From contig JAEXTB010000293.1 of the NCBI GenBank assembly GCA_023453725.1, positions 1-7,707 on the forward strand: a DNA stretch of 7,707 bases, in the 5' to 3' direction. Shown piece by piece: positions 1-6,344 of this stretch (its first letter is position 1; each line of letters starts with the position of its first letter). The notes under the pieces were generated by a model that was not told the origin of the DNA, ran no database searches, and saw nothing but the letters and a program-made list of their open reading frames with translations. A program made the translations under genes and the position numbers. The DNA is from Bacillota bacterium. Lineage in GTDB: Bacteria > Bacillota > Clostridia > Christensenellales > CAG-138.

Positions 1-5
1 CTGTG

Positions 6-11
6 TATAAT
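6..11 (+). promoter_or_regulatory. Possible -10 element for the citrate synthase-like gene
   Basis: A perfect TATAAT hexamer lies about 70 bases before the ATG at 81. Its -35 partner would fall outside the window, so the promoter cannot be confirmed. The surrounding DNA (1-35) is very AT-rich, as expected for a promoter but also raising the chance of a random TATAAT. Confidence 0.3.
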
Positions 12-32
12 AGATTTATTATATTTATCCAT

Positions 33-56
33 TGTATACATGCATGCACGCATGCA
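33..56. repeat. 24-bp alternating purine-pyrimidine tract with inverted and direct repeat
   Basis: Every base from 33 to 56 alternates between pyrimidine and purine. Inside it, 41-56 is an inverted repeat with 7-bp arms (TGCATGC, spacer AC, GCATGCA). Because GCATGC is its own reverse complement, the same DNA also holds two direct copies of GCATGCA, at 42-48 and 50-56. The tract lies in the presumed 5' untranslated region of the downstream gene. It could be an operator, a DNA segment prone to left-handed (Z) structure, or chance; the sequence does not decide between them. Confidence 0.6.
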
Positions 57-67
57 AAGAAATATGT

Positions 68-74
68 AAAGGAG
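68..74 (+). promoter_or_regulatory. Ribosome binding site fixing the start at 81
   Basis: AAAGGAG followed by a 6-base spacer and ATG at 81 is a near-ideal Shine-Dalgarno sequence. The reading frame stays open upstream to a GTG at position 3, but that upstream part encodes an atypical low-complexity stretch, so translation should start at 81. Confidence 0.85.
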
Positions 75-80
75 AACGGT

Positions 81-1463
81 ATGAGCAAAATCGTATTCGA
101 TGACCACTCCAACCTGCTGCGCGAGGATTATTACAAATATCAGGTACAGGATGTCCCGACTCCCAGCCTGTTCCCTGAAATGTTCCATTTTGATCAGGTG
201 CCCAAGGTTGCGTTCAACTACCGCACTGTTCCCATGCGCATGCCTGAAGAGATCTGGATTACGGATACCACATTCCGGGATGGCCAGCAGTCCCGTGCAC
301 CGTTCACCCCCGCGCAGATACTGCGCATATTTGAGCTGCTGCATGATCTGGGCGGCCCGCGCGGCATTGTAAGGCAAAGCGAATTTTTTGTGTACAGCAA
401 GCAGGACCGCCAGGCGGTGGAGCTATGTCAGCAGCGCGGCTACCGCTTCCCCGAGATCACTACATGGATCCGCGCCACCGAAAAGGATTTTGACCTTGTA
501 AAGGAAATCGGCGTGCAGGAAACGGGCATATTGGTGAGCTGCTCGGATTATCACATATTCAAAAAGATGAACATGACGCGCAAACAGGCGATGGATCAGT
601 ACCTGAAGGTCGTCAAAATGGCGCTTGACCGTGGCATCCGCCCCCGCTGCCACTTTGAAGACATTACGCGGGCGGATTATTACGGCTTTGTAGTGCCCTT
701 TGCTTATGCGCTAAGCCAGCTGAGCGAAGAATCCGGTATCCCCATCAAAATTCGCTGCTGCGATACACTGGGCCTTGGTGTTTCTTACCCCGGTGCCTCC
801 ATGCCGCGAAGCGTACCAGGTATCATCTATGGATTGCGGCATTACGCGAATATCCCCAGCACCCTTTTGGAATGGCACGGCCACAACGACTTTTACAAAG
901 TTGTTACCAACGCTGCAACCGCGTGGCTGTACGGCGCATCTGCCGTCAACTGCTCGCTGCTTGGCATTGGCGAGCGCACCGGCAACTGCCCGCTTGAGGC
1001 GATGGTCATCGAATACTGCAGCCTCCGCGGTCATGAAGACGGCATGCGGCTTGACGTCATCACCGAGATTGCCGATTACTTTGAAAAGGAAATCGGTTAT
1101 CAGATTCCGCCGCAGACGCCGTTTGTCGGCAAGGATTTCTGCTCTACCCGCGCAGGCATCCACGCGGATGGTTTATTGAAGGATGAGCACATTTACAGCA
1201 TATTCAACACCCAGGCCATACTCAACCGTCCCTCGACGGTGGTCGTGGACTCCTACAGCGGCCTTGCGGGCAATGCCTACTGGATGAATGCAAACCTGCC
1301 CAAACTGCAAGGCGCGGAACCGGTTTCCAAAAAACATCCGGCGGTGGAACGCGTAAAGGCGCGGCTGGATGAGCTCTACGCGCAGGGGCGCACAACCTCC
1401 ATGAGCAACGCCGAGCTGTTCGACATTTGCGCCGAGCTCGCCCCGGAATTCACCGAGAAATAG
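81..1463 (+). CDS. (Re)-citrate synthase / 2-isopropylmalate synthase-like DRE-TIM metallolyase
   Basis: This 460-residue protein belongs to the DRE-TIM metallolyase superfamily, whose members condense acetyl-CoA with a 2-oxo acid on a divalent-metal TIM barrel. Visible landmarks are DTTFRDGQQ (residues 62-70, with the catalytic Arg-Asp pair at 66-67), HFED around Glu193, the metal-binding EWHGHND (264-270, His266 and His268), GIGERTGN (295-302) and the AGIHADGLLK segment (358-367) that covers the active site in the family. After the barrel there is only a short helical tail to residue 460 and no allosteric LeuA regulatory domain, which makes leucine-feedback-controlled 2-isopropylmalate synthase less likely. 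From memory, the overall pattern matches proteins of anaerobic Firmicutes related to the (Re)-citrate synthase of Clostridium kluyveri, which would condense oxaloacetate with acetyl-CoA to citrate for glutamate synthesis. Homocitrate or isopropylmalate synthase activity cannot be excluded. No leu genes adjoin it; it is a single plus-strand gene with its own terminator. The family call is firm, the substrate call is inferred. Confidence 0.88.
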   Translation: MSKIVFDDHSNLLREDYYKYQVQDVPTPSLFPEMFHFDQVPKVAFNYRTVPMRMPEEIWITDTTFRDGQQSRAPFTPAQILRIFELLHDLGGPRGIVRQSEFFVYSKQDRQAVELCQQRGYRFPEITTWIRATEKDFDLVKEIGVQETGILVSCSDYHIFKKMNMTRKQAMDQYLKVVKMALDRGIRPRCHFEDITRADYYGFVVPFAYALSQLSEESGIPIKIRCCDTLGLGVSYPGASMPRSVPGIIYGLRHYANIPSTLLEWHGHNDFYKVVTNAATAWLYGASAVNCSLLGIGERTGNCPLEAMVIEYCSLRGHEDGMRLDVITEIADYFEKEIGYQIPPQTPFVGKDFCSTRAGIHADGLLKDEHIYSIFNTQAILNRPSTVVVDSYSGLAGNAYWMNANLPKLQGAEPVSKKHPAVERVKARLDELYAQGRTTSMSNAELFDICAELAPEFTEK

Positions 1464-1475
1464 AACCCATCAAAA

Positions 1476-1500
1476 AGGTCCGTGCCGACTGCGCGGGCCT
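1476..1500 (+). other. GC-rich hairpin after the citrate synthase-like gene
   Basis: Arms 1476-1485 and 1491-1500 pair over 10 bp, two of them G-U, around a CGACT loop. No U-tract follows (the next bases are GTCTCCC), so it is not a canonical terminator by itself. It lies 12 bases after the stop codon and 14 bases before the true terminator hairpin. It may protect the mRNA 3' end or be a decayed terminator. Confidence 0.55.
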
Positions 1501-1514
1501 GTCTCCCAAAAGAG

Positions 1515-1543
1515 AAAGAAGTGCGTAAACGCACTTCTTTTTT
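1515..1543. terminator. Bidirectional intrinsic terminator between convergent genes
   Basis: A perfect 11-bp stem (AAAGAAGTGCG at 1515-1525, CGCACTTCTTT at 1530-1540) with a TAAA loop runs into a T tract to 1543 on the plus strand. On the minus strand the same stem is followed by a T-rich run. It ends the plus-strand gene (stop 1461-1463) and lies immediately after the minus-strand gene's stop (1551-1553), so it can serve both. Confidence 0.9.
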
Positions 1544-1550
1544 GTAGTCC

Positions 1551-2993
1551 TTATTCAATCATTTCGTAACGATCTTTTCCGCTTTCCTTGGCCTGATAAA
1601 GCGCCCTGTCCGCCCGGTAAAGAAGCGTATTGGCGGAATCGCCCGGCTTAAATTCCGTAATGCCAAAGCAAACGGTAACGCCATAGGGCCGGAGATCTTC
1701 ATCTACTCGGAGCAGCCCATAGAAGTTGTTGACGAGAGTAAGTACCTCTTCCCGTTCGGCCATACAGAACCCGGCGTACTCGTCGCCGCCCCACCGCGCA
1801 ACGGTGCCGCTTGAGAACGCCTGCTGCGCAAGCTTGCCGATCCGGATAATGATCTGATCTCCCACCAGATGTCCATGAGAATCGTTGATCTCTTTAAAAT
1901 CGTCGATATCGAATATGAACAGGTACAGCGGCTTTCCACGGCTTGCTGCGAGCGCCTTTGAAAGCGCCTCATTGAAACCCCGTCGGTTGATGAGAGACGT
2001 AAGGGAATCCGTCCTTGCCATTGCAGAAAGCCGCTGATCATTTTTGCGGATGAGACGGTCCACAATGAACAGCACACAAACAACAACCACTGCAAAAATA
2101 ATCAAATCGTTAACCATCTGCGCGCTTTGCGTTCTCCTTAATACTGAAGTATCCTTTACAACAAGCAAAAACCAGTCCATATCCTCAATATACTGCGTAA
2201 TCATATAGCCGCTCGAATGGCTGTCGCGATATTCAAAGCTCCTCAGGTTTGTGTGGTCAAGCACATCCTGCCTGTTTTTCTGAAAATCGGGCAGGTCAAA
2301 CACATTGGTCTCATAGATTTCATCCGTATCCGTACTGACCTGTACAATCCCTTCCCGGTTAAAAAGAGCGGTCTTTAAATCGAACTGGCTTTCAAAGGAC
2401 TTGAGCATCGCCTGTACGCGGTTGAGTTTTAACCCCACGCCGGTAACACCCAAAAGCCTTCCGTGCTCATCCAGAATGCGGCAATTGATGAACACCGTCA
2501 ACTGATTATGATTGACCTCATCCGTATCGATATCCAGATCATATGGCTTGTTTTTATCTAAAAAGTCGTAGTACCAGACGTCATGCTCGTCTTCAGAAGA
2601 AATGATCTTATTCAGGCCGCCGTGGTAATAGTAGCGTTTTGTGGTTTCTGATACCACAAACGCGGCATCATAGCCATATTGATCTTTTAATTGTGTCAGG
2701 TATTCCCCGAGCTTTTCCATATGGGCCTCGGAGAAGTTCCCGTGTGATTCGCCAAGAAGCCACGCCTTTAAAAAACTGTCGTTTGCCATGGTAAGCGAAA
2801 CGACAATGGGCCGGGCAAGCTCGTTGCGAATTTCCGCATAAATATTGGTGGTGGTGAGCTTTGAAATGTTGCAGATGTCTTCTTTGATAATCTCGCTGTA
2901 GGATTGGTAATTTGCAATACCGACTGCAGCAAAGCCCAGCAGTATAATGGCACAAATCAACAGATTGATACGTATTTTGCTGGTCTTTTCCAT
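1551..2993 (-). CDS. Membrane-anchored diguanylate cyclase (Cache-like sensor plus GGDEF)
   Basis: From the ATG at 2993 this is a 480-residue protein. A transmembrane helix (about residues 8-28) is followed by a roughly 265-residue extracytoplasmic region, a second helix (about 297-315) and a C-terminal GGDEF domain (about 325-480). The outer region, with its WYYDF and LTVFINCRI segments followed by GRLLGVTGVGL, resembles double-Cache (dCache) sensors; its ligand is unknown. The GGDEF domain keeps DSLTSLINRRGF at its start and DIDDFKEIND with GHLVGD for metal and GTP binding. The signature reads RWGGDEY (residues 400-406), with Tyr for the usual Phe. The product-inhibition RxxD site normally just upstream is replaced by FSSG. 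It probably makes cyclic di-GMP in response to an external signal, if the Tyr variant is active. The frame stays open to a TTG at 3059, with ATGs at 3026, 3008, 3005 and 2993; I prefer 2993 because GGTGG lies 5 bases upstream and the membrane helix begins soon after. The others are possible. Confidence 0.88.
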   Translation of the reverse strand: MEKTSKIRINLLICAIILLGFAAVGIANYQSYSEIIKEDICNISKLTTTNIYAEIRNELARPIVVSLTMANDSFLKAWLLGESHGNFSEAHMEKLGEYLTQLKDQYGYDAAFVVSETTKRYYYHGGLNKIISSEDEHDVWYYDFLDKNKPYDLDIDTDEVNHNQLTVFINCRILDEHGRLLGVTGVGLKLNRVQAMLKSFESQFDLKTALFNREGIVQVSTDTDEIYETNVFDLPDFQKNRQDVLDHTNLRSFEYRDSHSSGYMITQYIEDMDWFLLVVKDTSVLRRTQSAQMVNDLIIFAVVVVCVLFIVDRLIRKNDQRLSAMARTDSLTSLINRRGFNEALSKALAASRGKPLYLFIFDIDDFKEINDSHGHLVGDQIIIRIGKLAQQAFSSGTVARWGGDEYAGFCMAEREEVLTLVNNFYGLLRVDEDLRPYGVTVCFGITEFKPGDSANTLLYRADRALYQAKESGKDRYEMIE

Positions 2994-3030
2994 CAGTACC
3001 ACCATCATATGTGTTTTGTGTATCATTGTT

Positions 3031-3059
3031 ATATTACTATAAACAGTGATTTGCGACAA
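3031..3059 (-). promoter_or_regulatory. Possible promoter of the diguanylate cyclase gene
   Basis: On the minus strand TTGTCG (3054-3059) and TAATAT (3031-3036) are spaced by 17 bases, each matching 4 of 6 consensus bases. An alternative -10, TATAAC, lies slightly downstream with a less suitable spacing. If used, transcription begins near 3024, which favours a translation start at 3005 or 2993 and argues against the TTG at 3059. The upstream feo terminator makes an independent promoter necessary. Confidence 0.35.
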
Positions 3060-3077
3060 GAAATGATTTCTTTTACG

Positions 3078-3105
3078 AAAAAAAGCGGCGTTTTGCCGCT
3101 TTTTT
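3078..3105 (-). terminator. Intrinsic terminator after feoAB
   Basis: Read on the minus strand, AAAAAA leads into a GCGGC / GCCGC stem (3095-3099 with 3085-3089) around a 5-base loop, followed by seven Ts (3084-3078). The flanking A and T runs lengthen the stem to at least 11 bp. It starts 23 bases after the feo stop codon at 3129-3131, and separates feoAB from the diguanylate cyclase gene. It is symmetric enough to work on the plus strand too. Confidence 0.9.
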
Positions 3106-3128
3106 AACAGTATGTTCCAGTAGTTGCT

Positions 3129-5690
3129 TCAGAGCCCGAACAGCAGACCAAGCTGGTAGACAAACAGCGCGGCGATATACGCAATGAATATTTGATACAC
3201 CACCATAAACGCCGTCCATTTGCTGCTGTTGAGTTCTCTGCGCATGGTGGCAACCGCGGCCATGCACGGTACATACAGCAGCACAAACACCAGGAAGCTG
3301 AACGCGGAAAGCGGCGTAAACGTAGTGGAAAGCGCCTCCCGCACCGCGCCTTGCGCGGCCCCCGCGGAAAACCCATAAAACAGGCTCAGTGAAGCAACAA
3401 CCGCTTCCTTTGCAACAAACCCGGTCAAAAGCGAAACCGCGGCCTGCCAGTTTCCAAAGCCTAGAGGCACAAGAGCGGGCGCGATCCATCCACCCAGCCT
3501 GCCCAATATACTGTTGGCCGCGTTTTCCACCATTGCAAAGCGGAAATCAAACGTCTGCAGCACCCAAAGTACAATGCTCATCACCAGTATGATGGTACCG
3601 GCCTTCTCTAAAAAGTGCGTTACGCGTTCCCCCACATGCTGCAGCGTATTTTTGAGCTGCGGGCGGCGGTAAGGCGGCATCTCCATAACAAACGGCGCAT
3701 CCACCCCACGGAACAGCGTACGCTTAAATACAAGCCCCGTCAGTATGCCAAACAGCAAGCCCAATGCATAAAGTGCAAACACGACCAACCCGCTTCCGCG
3801 CCCAAAGAAAGCGCCCGCGATCAGCCCGTATACAGGCAGCTTGGCGGAACAGCTCATAAACGGCAGCAGAAATATCGTCATGCGCCGGTCCTTTTCGTTT
3901 TCCATGGTGCGCGCGCTCATAGCGGCAGGCACAGTACACCCAAACCCCATCAGCATGGGAATAAAGGATTTCCCGGAAAGCCCGATGCGCCGCAAGGGTT
4001 TATCCATAATAAACGCTGTGCGGGACAGATAACCGCTGTCCTCCAGCATGGAAAGGCAAAGAAACAGCAGCGCAATCTGAGGCAGGAACGTCAGTACACC
4101 GCCTACGCCCGTTACAATGCCATCGCATATCAGGCTGACGAGCCAGCCCGATGTGCCCATGGAGGTTAACCATGCCCTTAGCCATGGGGAAAACGCGCCG
4201 CCGATAAGCGCCTCCACCTGATCGGACAGCCAGGAGCCGACGCTTCCGAATGTCAGCAGGAAAATGCAGAGCATGATGAGTAAAAACACGGGCAGCGCCA
4301 GGTATTTATGAGTCAGCACGGCATCGATTTTATCCGAAATGCTGCGTTCGCCCTGCATCCGCTTTTTTGTAAGGGCTGTCGAAATTACCCGGGAAATGAA
4401 GCGATATCGGCTTTCCGCCACGCGCATGCCGCTGTCAAACCGTGGATCCGCCCCGGCATAGGATTGCAGCACTTCCTGAATATTGTTTTGTTCATCAGGC
4501 GAAAGCTTGAGCTGTTCAAGCACCAGCGCATCGCTTTCGAGCAGCTTCATTTGCGCCCAATGCGCGGGAAGCCCCGCCTGAGCCGCGCGCTCTCCGATGA
4601 TTTCCCCTATCCTGTGGTGCGCCGCGTGCGTAAAATCATCATATACGTCGTCCGGCTCAATAAAATTGCGGCAATGCACCTGCTCGTGCACAATATCCAC
4701 CAGCAATTCGCACTGCTTTAAAAGCTCGTCCACACCAGCGCCCGTACGCGCGCTGATCGGAACAACGGGTATGCCCAATTCTAACGAAAGCCGCCGCACA
4801 TCGATACGGTCGCCGCTTTTTTCTACCTCATCCATCATATTGAGCGCAAGAACCATTGGACGCTCGAGTTCCATCAGCTGCACGCTCAGGTAGAGGTTCC
4901 GTTCCAAATTGGTGCCGTCCACAATGTTGATGATGGCGTCAGGCTGCTCTTCTATAATGTAATTGCGGGCAATCACTTCTTCCATGGAATAAGGGGAGAG
5001 CGAGTAAATGCCTGGCAAGTCCACGAGTAGCATCTCATACCCATGGGCCCTGAGCCTGCCCTCCTTCTTTTCCACCGTTACGCCCGGCCAGTTGCCCACA
5101 TATTCCCGTGAGCCTGTCATGGCGTTAAAGAGCGTGGTCTTGCCGCTGTTGGGGTTCCCGACAAGTGCAAGCTTTACATTCTTCTGGGCCTGTCTGGGGC
5201 CGCAGGGCGCTTCTCCCGCTTGACGCTTGTCCTTGAAAAGTGCACGCCTTTTCTCTTGCTGCGGACAACCATCGCACGGGGATGGCTGCGTCCTAAGCGC
5301 ATCTTCCTGTGTGGATACCACCCAGTCTGTCAGCCGCATCGCCCGTTCATGGGCGGGGCGGTCGCTTTTCGTCCGGTGTTGCATCAGGAGCGGCTCAGCG
5401 CGTTTCATTCGGATGCGGTCCTCTTCCCGCGCCCTGTTAAGCGCCGCTTCCTCTCCCGCAGCGTCAAAGAGCTCTATAAATAAGGCGTCTTCCCGCCGCA
5501 GGGAAAGATCGTATCCGCGCAGATGGACTTCTATCGGATCGCCCATTGGGGCGGTTTTGCGTACCAGTATTCTAGTCAGCGGCGTAATGCCCATATCCAC
5601 CAACCGCCTCCTGATGCGCGCATCCGCGCCGCCTACGGCGCTGATAACGCCAGATTCCCCCGGCAGCAGTTCCCCTAGTGTCTTTGCCAT
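3129..5690 (-). CDS. feoB: FeoA-FeoB fusion ferrous iron transporter
   Basis: This 853-residue protein fuses the small SH3-like FeoA domain (residues 1-75) to FeoB, the inner-membrane Fe(II) transporter of anaerobes. After a hydrophilic linker (about 76-170) comes the G-protein domain: G1 GNPNSGKT (178-185), G2 GVTVE (203-207), G3 DLPG (224-227), G4 NMMD (284-287) and G5 SARTG (313-317). A helical segment (about 345-455) connects to the multi-helix membrane domain (about 460-853). That domain holds the two gate motifs typical of FeoB, MGFGCTVPA (581-589) and FMSCSAKLPVY (611-621). All signatures are intact and the carboxyl end is complete, so the gene should be functional. The linker has Cys139 and Cys142 in a CxxC arrangement and Cys163. 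ATG at 5690 is supported by GGAG six bases upstream. No separate feoC or second feoA adjoins it. It has its own promoter and terminator, and candidate metal-regulator sites lie at the promoter. Manganese transport is an alternative for some FeoB relatives but nothing here points to it. Confidence 0.97.
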   Translation of the reverse strand: MAKTLGELLPGESGVISAVGGADARIRRRLVDMGITPLTRILVRKTAPMGDPIEVHLRGYDLSLRREDALFIELFDAAGEEAALNRAREEDRIRMKRAEPLLMQHRTKSDRPAHERAMRLTDWVVSTQEDALRTQPSPCDGCPQQEKRRALFKDKRQAGEAPCGPRQAQKNVKLALVGNPNSGKTTLFNAMTGSREYVGNWPGVTVEKKEGRLRAHGYEMLLVDLPGIYSLSPYSMEEVIARNYIIEEQPDAIINIVDGTNLERNLYLSVQLMELERPMVLALNMMDEVEKSGDRIDVRRLSLELGIPVVPISARTGAGVDELLKQCELLVDIVHEQVHCRNFIEPDDVYDDFTHAAHHRIGEIIGERAAQAGLPAHWAQMKLLESDALVLEQLKLSPDEQNNIQEVLQSYAGADPRFDSGMRVAESRYRFISRVISTALTKKRMQGERSISDKIDAVLTHKYLALPVFLLIMLCIFLLTFGSVGSWLSDQVEALIGGAFSPWLRAWLTSMGTSGWLVSLICDGIVTGVGGVLTFLPQIALLFLCLSMLEDSGYLSRTAFIMDKPLRRIGLSGKSFIPMLMGFGCTVPAAMSARTMENEKDRRMTIFLLPFMSCSAKLPVYGLIAGAFFGRGSGLVVFALYALGLLFGILTGLVFKRTLFRGVDAPFVMEMPPYRRPQLKNTLQHVGERVTHFLEKAGTIILVMSIVLWVLQTFDFRFAMVENAANSILGRLGGWIAPALVPLGFGNWQAAVSLLTGFVAKEAVVASLSLFYGFSAGAAQGAVREALSTTFTPLSAFSFLVFVLLYVPCMAAVATMRRELNSSKWTAFMVVYQIFIAYIAALFVYQLGLLFGL

Positions 5691-5707
5691 GTGTTTCTCC
5701 GTTCCGT

Positions 5708-5723
5708 GTTAGCTTTTACTAAC
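5708..5723. promoter_or_regulatory. Palindrome just downstream of the feo promoter, possible metalloregulator operator
   Basis: GTTAG and CTAAC arms (5708-5712 and 5719-5723) flank a 6-base spacer. The site covers about +4 to +19 of the feo transcript, where a bound repressor would block transcription. The TTAG/CTAA half-sites recall DtxR/IdeR-family boxes (consensus TTAGGTTAG-type), but the fit is partial and the assignment is inference. As RNA it would be only a weak 5-bp hairpin. Confidence 0.45.
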
Positions 5724-5732
5724 TCCATAGGC

Positions 5733-5760
5733 ATTGTACCAAAGCGCGCATAAATGTCAA
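5733..5760 (-). promoter_or_regulatory. feo promoter (sigma-A type)
   Basis: On the minus strand a perfect TTGACA (5755-5760) is separated by 16 bases from TACAAT (5733-5738). Transcription should start near 5726, leaving a 36-base leader before the ATG at 5690. This is the strongest promoter in the window and implies that repression is needed to keep feo off in iron-replete cells. Confidence 0.85.
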
Positions 5761-5769
5761 TACACGCGA

Positions 5770-5784
5770 AGATAATGTGTATCT
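5770..5784. promoter_or_regulatory. Fur-box-like palindrome upstream of the feo -35
   Basis: The 15 bases AGATAATGTGTATCT are a palindrome with AGATA / TATCT arms. Laid on the 7-1-7 Fur consensus (TGATAAT-N-ATTATCA) they match 10 of 14 positions, including GATAAT and TATC. The site lies about 10 bases beyond the -35, near -44 to -58. An overlapping inverted repeat, ATACAC (5760-5765) with GTGTAT (5777-5782), covers the same DNA, so the exact protein and site are unsure. Confidence 0.35.
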
Positions 5785-5816
5785 GTCACTGTTACAATAT
5801 GTATAGAAATATGGAA

Positions 5817-6332
5817 TTATGCTTTTAGAACACAGGGGAAAAGATTTTGATATGTGACATAAGAAAAGGACAATTCTTCGTGTGTCAGTTCTTCGGAACG
5901 TTCCGCAACTTTCCATCCTTCCAGTGCAGATAGGTTCGGCAGCGCGCAATCCGCAGGGCGCGTCGCATTGACATGCGTAATGAGGGCGCTTTCGCAGTAC
6001 GGAAGGAGCAGCGCATACACTTCCGCACCGCCGATCACAAAGACTTCTTTTTCCGAGAATGGTGTCTGCCCCAACAACGAAAAAAGGGACTGCAGGGAAT
6101 GCGCTACCGTGACACCTTCCGCCTGATATGCAGCGTTTCGCGTAAGGACAATGTTCTCCCGGTTGGAAAGCGGCCTCCCGCCAGGGAGGGATTCCAGCGT
6201 CTTTCGCCCCATGACCACCGCGTTGCCGCTTGTAAGCATACGAAACCGCTTGAGATCGGCGGGAATGTGAAACAGAAGTTCCCCTGCGTAACCAAGGTTC
6301 CAGTTTTGATCCACCGCGGCAATCAGCTTCAT
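5817..6332 (-). CDS. folA: Dihydrofolate reductase
   Basis: This 171-residue cytoplasmic enzyme reduces dihydrofolate to tetrahydrofolate with NADPH. The start of the protein, with IPADLKRF (23-30), carries the catalytic acid Asp26. VVMGRKTLESLP (39-50) and IGGAEVY (100-106) are the NADPH-binding segments, and THV (119-121) and F/Y positions near 156-161 complete the fold. The segment before the catalytic Asp reads LLFH where E. coli has a Trp (MPWN), so the active-site Trp is Phe21; this variant occurs in other Firmicutes as far as I recall. The frame continues upstream to 6392 inside thyA, but the ATG at 6332 has an ideal AAGGAG six bases upstream and gives a normal family length. It follows thyA by 10 bases and recycles the dihydrofolate that ThyA releases. 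I see no clear terminator after it, so some transcripts may run on toward feoAB. Confidence 0.96.
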   Translation of the reverse strand: MKLIAAVDQNWNLGYAGELLFHIPADLKRFRMLTSGNAVVMGRKTLESLPGGRPLSNRENIVLTRNAAYQAEGVTVAHSLQSLFSLLGQTPFSEKEVFVIGGAEVYALLLPYCESALITHVNATRPADCALPNLSALEGWKVAERSEELTHEELSFSYVTYQNLFPCVLKA

Positions 6333-6338
6333 ACTGTT

Positions 6339-6344
6339 CTCCTT
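6339..6344 (-). promoter_or_regulatory. folA ribosome binding site overlapping the thyA stop
   Basis: On the minus strand the thyA stop TAA (6345-6343) shares bases with AAGGAG, which is 6 bases before the folA ATG. Ribosomes ending on thyA would therefore sit on the folA initiation region, suggesting translational coupling of the two enzymes. Confidence 0.85.

Noticed and set aside
3..80. Longer N-terminus for the citrate synthase-like protein from a GTG at 3
   Set aside because: No ribosome binding site before it, the encoded residues are His/Cys/Ile-rich and unlike the family, and the ATG at 81 has an excellent AAAGGAG.
711..1163. 150-residue minus-strand open frame inside the citrate synthase-like gene
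   Set aside because: Shadow of a strongly conserved coding sequence containing active-site motifs on the plus strand.
3000..3130. Cyclic di-GMP riboswitch or other structured RNA near the diguanylate cyclase
   Set aside because: The space is filled by the feo terminator and a short promoter region; no riboswitch-like conserved core is visible.
3615..4169. 184-residue plus-strand open frame opposite feoB
   Set aside because: It is antisense to the well-conserved FeoB membrane domain; its Arg/His/Gln-rich composition is what the reverse complement of hydrophobic codons gives.
5227..5712. 161-residue plus-strand open frame opposite the feoA part
   Set aside because: Antisense to the FeoA domain and linker, Ser/Arg-rich, with no recognisable domain and no convincing ribosome binding site.
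5785..5816. Possible terminator after folA
   Set aside because: The sequence is AT-rich with short ATAT repeats but no stable stem followed by a T run.
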